Shown here: piece by piece, positions 60,506 to 64,000 of the stretch
How the letters are laid out: the number at the start of each line of letters is the position of its first letter
How positions within the stretch are numbered: the first letter of the stretch is position 1
Origin: Conus ventricosus
Lineage: Eukaryota; Mollusca; Gastropoda; Neogastropoda; Conidae
DNA: 64,000 bases
Assembly (NCBI GenBank): GCA_018398815.1
Contig: CM031614.1
Coordinates: 48,583,990 to 48,647,989 of the forward strand
Direction of reading: 5' to 3'
Notes under the pieces: generated by a model
What the model saw: the letters and a program-made list of their open reading frames with translations, nothing else
Database searches by the model: none
Told to the model about the DNA's origin: nothing
Made by a program: the position numbers and the translations under genes

Positions 60506-61020
60506 CGTGTGTGCACACGAGCTTGCGTGTTGTTTTGATATTTGGATGAACTATGACAAAATTAAAATTTCTGTCAGGAAAAATCTTTGTTCTAGGTATT
60601 TGATGAATAAAATATGCATATTACCCCTAACTATCAATTATGTGGGCGTCTGTATTTGAGAGAAAAATGCATTGTGCTCATTATTTATACGAAGGCAGTC
60701 AACTGAAGACACACACACACACACACACACACTTGTACACACTAGTTGTCATATACCTATCTACCCATTTACATCAAAACTAAAATGCCAAATAACCATG
60801 TTGCAACACTCTCTCCACTGTCATTTTCTATCACACTCTATGATCTCTCTGTCTTCTCTGTCTCGCCCACTCACATAAACACACACACTGCCCCGTGCCT
60901 AGCCAGGCATTAACATCCAGTTTTACCACACATACACACCTACGCACACACTCACGCACATGCACACAAGTTCACATACAAGTTCATGCATATATCCACT
61001 TTACATTTTTACATGCCAAC
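59990..61020. other. No gene seen; GT/CA microsatellites
   Basis: A (GT)n run with GCGC (60445-60515) and a (CA)n run (60709-60731), otherwise AT-rich sequence with scattered CACA/CACG. No right-hand piggyBac end could be identified. Confidence 0.5.
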
Positions 61021-61024
61021 ACAC

Positions 61025-61106
61025 AAATATAATATATATTACATATATATAATGTATATATATATATATACTATATATATATAATACATATATATATTAT
61101 ATATAT
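61025..61106. repeat. (TA)n-rich microsatellite
   Basis: TATATA sequence with TAATA interruptions directly abutting the LTR at 61107. Confidence 0.9.
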
Positions 61107-61528
61107 TGTCACGACCGACTCCTGGAGGTCTGCCCTGACAGGATTGGTCTAGATGGGAGTGAAGGGAGTGACTGACCTCACACGCCTCGCAAGAGACCAC
61201 ACAAGAAAGATTACAATACAATACACCATTTATTCACACCAAGACACACATAGTCACAAATAAGCATTCCAACACACAAAACATGCACAATCACAATTAA
61301 GCATTTCAACACACACAACATACACATAGTCACAAACAAGCATTTTACCGCACACAACATAACCATAATCATAAATAAGCATTTCCAACACACGTTCCTT
61401 TTTGTGCTTTACACCGTTTCCCCCTCACCCCTGTCTCTCCAAAGTCCTCTGAGAGTACCGTGTCGAATCAGGTGTCCCAAAACGGGTCTGTCTTGAACAG
61501 AGTCTTCAATGCCGACACCCTTGACACA
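61107..61528 (-). repeat. 3' LTR of the gag-only element
   Basis: About 420 bp, starting TGTCAAGGGTGTCGGC and ending GGTCGTGACA in element orientation. It contains a loose tandem of AAGCATT-CACACAACA blocks (61260-61390). The match to 63609-64000 is close, with a few indels. Confidence 0.8.
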
Positions 61529-61544
61529 CACCCCCCCCAAATTG

Positions 61545-62880
61545 CACGACACAGAGCTAACCACACTGGTCACATGCGCTGTAGGAAGTCCGAGGACAGT
61601 GGAGAAACACCTCCCGTGGGACGAGGCGTTGTCGCGGGAAAGTCCCGGACAGGGTTAGGACCATCCAGCAAGGTCCACTTGCTCCTCACTGCGTAGTCCC
61701 AAAGCGCGAGCTTCGGGTGAAGCCCCCGGGAGGAGAGAAAACGGAAGGAACTGGAAGGAAAGAAGAAAGGGTACTGGAACCCCGCAGTAAGGTGGAAACG
61801 CTTACGCAGAGCCAACTGCATGTCTGCATAAGACGCGCCTTCATTTAGAGTAAGCACACACTCCCTTTGCAGTACCTGACAATCCAGAAAAAAGGTGCAT
61901 GGCCTTTTGTTCCTCAGACAATTGGTATGAAGTAGCTACCTTGTCAAAATGCTCTAAGAAAAATATTAATGTCCTCACTAGGTCTGAACTCTGGAAGCTT
62001 TAATTTTGGGCCTCTAACTCTATTTATTTGCCTGTTGATTAACCCCCTGATTTACAGATGCGGGAGTCCGCGAAATGAAGTTGTTCCATTTCTTCCCTAC
62101 GCAGAGCTTCCTGTCTGGCAGCCTCTTCCCTACGCTGATCTAACTCTTCCCGACGGAGGGCTTCCTGTCTGACAGCCTCTTCCCTACGCAGCGTAGCCTC
62201 TTCCTTACGTAGAGCTTCCTGTCTGGCAGTCTCCTCTCTGCGCAGAGCCTCCATCCTATCTAGCTCTTCCCTCCGCAGGGCTTCCTGCCTGGAAGCCTCT
62301 TCCTTACGCCGAGTTTCCTCTTCCCGACGGAGGGCTTCCTGCTTGGCAGCCTCTTCCCTACGCAGAGCATCCTGTCTAACAGCCTCTTCCCTACGCAGAG
62401 TTTCCTGCCTAGCAGCCTCTTCCCTACGGAGGGCTTCATTTCCCCTTTGTCGCTGTCGCTCCAAAAACATCAGGACAGAGGCGATGACCTGGGCGGGATT
62501 CAGCACTCCCGACACGGGAGGATGACCCGTTTGACCCGTCCCTTGGGTCTCGACTTTCCCATGAGGGAAGTCTCCTGGGGCATGCTCCTTACGAGGGGAA
62601 GCATGGAGAAGAGAGGGTTTCGGTTTCTGCGACTCAACAGAAGCCACAGTTGCTTCACTATACTCTGACGCTTCCGAGTGGAAGTGCCAGTCGGGGTTCA
62701 GCAGGAAGATCCCCCAGCGAAGTAGTAACGAAAGTACTCGCGGGACCATCGGCTACAGCACTGGAATAGGTAGAAGTCAAATGTAGTCGAAGTACTGGTA
62801 CCAATAGTAGGGACTACATTTTGAAGACCTTTCTTCTTCGACGCACGCGTCGCCATACCACCAGCACCGGACGTTGCCAT
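61545..62880 (-). pseudogene. Gag-like polyprotein with heptad repeats
   Basis: Minus strand: a start MATSGAGGMATRASKKKG at 62880 with VPTIGTSTSTTFDFYLFQ, then a frame change into 62749-62039. That frame has a linker (VSGVLNPAQVIASVLMFLER) and about ten repeats of the type EALRREEAARQ, predicted as one long coiled coil. Another break is followed (61857-61570) by EGASYADMQLALRKRFHLTA, which resembles the capsid-like region of Gypsy gag proteins. No zinc knuckle was seen. Frameshifts make it non-functional as read. Confidence 0.6.
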
Positions 62881-63012
62881 GACAACTATATCCTACGGTT
62901 CACAAATACAGGGGAAAGACAATTCCACTTGAAAACAGATACCGCACGGATATGTTACGTCTCTTGGTGACTGACTGAGAAACAGCAAATAAAAAACAAA
63001 TTGTCAACGTAC

Positions 63013-63197
63013 AATGTCCAGGCTGCTCCCACTCTGGCAACACCGCCCCTCCACAACACGAGCAACAGTGCGGTGGGGCTCACCGACAAAAAAAAAAAAA
63101 AAAAAAAATGTCCAGGCTGCTCCCACTCTGGCAACACCGCGCTCCACAACACGAGCAACAGTGCGGTGGGGCTCACCGACCAAAAAAAAAAAAAAAA
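63013..63197. repeat. Tandem duplication, ~92-bp unit, 2 copies
   Basis: GTCCAGGCTGCTCCCACTCT through GGTGGGGCTCACCGAC plus a poly-A run occurs twice in the leader of the retrotransposon (63013-63107 and 63108-63197). Confidence 0.9.
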
Positions 63198-63586
63198 GAC
63201 AGACGGAATCCGGAGAGAAAAAAAAAGTGACACTAACGTCCGATACACCCACCTGTACTCAAAAACCACCTGGTAAAGAAAACTGGTTAACTACAAACAG
63301 GAATGGCAGACTGAGTGGCAACAGAAAGAAAAATCTTATGGCCGTACCTGCGTGAGGCACCCGGCGGAAAAGAGGAGGTCTGGACGCGGTCGATTCCCCT
63401 TCGTCTCAACTCGATCCCCCAGTCACCACCAGATGTTCCTTCAGGCCACCAAAAGACTCACTACACACTAGGGGTCACCCAGCCAACCACCCACAAACAA
63501 CCACGACAAACTGACTAAACACATACAAGACAGAGAGGACTGGACAGGTACTCCGCGAAACGAGAGAGACAGTCAGAACCCTTCAC

Positions 63587-63608
63587 ATCCCGGACGAGCC
63601 CCCCCAAA
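63587..63608 (-). promoter_or_regulatory. Primer binding site, tRNA-Pro type
   Basis: Directly after the LTR end (GTGACA) the minus strand reads TTTGGGGGGGCTCGTCCGGG. Apart from two extra Gs this equals the known proline-tRNA primer site TGGGGGCTCGTCCGGGAT. Confidence 0.75.
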
Positions 63609-64000
63609 TGTCACGACCGACCCCTGGAGGTCTGCCCTGACAGGATTGGTCTAGATGGGAGTGAAGGGAGTGACTGACCTCACAGCCTCGCAAGAGACCC
63701 ACACAGAAAGATTACAATACAATACACCATTTATTCACACCAAGACACACACAGTCACAAATAAGCATTCCAACACACACAAAAATGCACAATCACAATT
63801 AAGCATTTCAACACACACAACATACACATAGTCACAAACAAGCATTTCACCGCACACAACATAACCATAATCATAAAAAAGCATTTCCAACACACGTTCC
63901 TTTTTGTGCTTTACACCGTTTCCCCTCACCCCTGTCTCTTTAAAGTCCTCTGAGAGTACCGTGTCGAATTCAGGTGTCCCCAAACCGGGTCTGTTCTTGA
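63609..64000 (-). repeat. 5' LTR of the gag-only element, truncated by window
   Basis: This matches 61107 onward to the end of the window with small indels. The remaining ~30 bp should lie beyond 64000. Confidence 0.8.

Larger units (their letters stand above)
61107..64000 (-). mobile_element. Gag-only LTR retrotransposon (Gypsy-like), cut by window end
   Basis: Direct repeats beginning TGTCACGACCGACTCCTGGA (plus strand) start at 61107 and 63609. The first ends near 61528; the second leaves the window. In element orientation (minus) a proline-tRNA-type primer site follows the 5' LTR, then a ~700-bp leader, a gag-like frame with heptad repeats and a capsid-like piece. A G-rich polypurine tract (TTTGGGGGGGGTG) then lies directly before the 3' LTR. 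There is no protease, RT or integrase, so it is a pol-less derivative dependent on a relative. Superfamily by inference from gag and primer. Confidence 0.8.

Overview
This is non-coding-rich animal DNA, most likely from a marine mollusc (a gastropod is my best guess). The evidence is spliced genes with GT-AG introns, a RING/B-box protein fused to a Neuralized (NHR) domain, dense dinucleotide microsatellites, many minisatellites, and a mixture of Copia, Gypsy-like, I-clade LINE, CR1-like LINE, tRNA-SINE and piggyBac elements. There is no bacterial gene organisation. The species assignment is inference.

Layout. 1-17 kb: a 61-bp satellite block, an internally deleted Copia element (3238-6661), a large fold-back element (6716-7389), a long-SINE copy, a 1.5-kb 26-bp minisatellite that runs into a possible terminal exon (10606-10709), and a 3-kb family of 39/45-bp minisatellites (13.5-16.6 kb). 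17.2-24.3 kb: a 7.1-kb element with 12-bp terminal inverted repeats (TIRs) and a 6-bp target site duplication (TSD, AAATAG). It carries a broken zinc-finger exon. A 4.9-kb piggyBac element (17828-22768) with TTAA ends is nested in it; this holds a truncated transposase N-terminus on the minus strand and four phase-compatible exons of an unrecognised gene on the plus strand. 24.5-35 kb: microsatellites, a full-length ~850-bp tRNA-headed SINE (26492-27343), further SINE pieces and a CR1-like LINE fragment. 35.2-41.2 kb: a full-length I-clade LINE flanked by a 14-bp TSD, with ORF1, endonuclease, RT and RNase H, all frameshifted; another SINE follows.

45.7-58.2 kb: the only clear host gene, a plus-strand TRIM-like E3 ligase (RING, two B-boxes, coiled coil, then NHR) spread over at least six coding exons. 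Its introns contain a 53-bp and a 59-bp LINE-tail micro-insertion with perfect TSDs, a LINE fragment, a 48-bp minisatellite, a piggyBac end, and a TIR element interrupted by a second piggyBac family. 58.2-59.9 kb: a decayed piggyBac transposase. 61.1-64 kb: a gag-only LTR retrotransposon with a proline-tRNA-type primer site, whose 5' LTR runs off the window.

The most interesting signals are (i) a 16-bp palindromic motif (GGGTGY...CACCC) in clusters with a recurring 63-bp step just inside three piggyBac ends, (ii) the gene-bearing piggyBac nested in the AAATAG element, and (iii) ~55-bp LINE-tail insertions with 12-15-bp TSDs.
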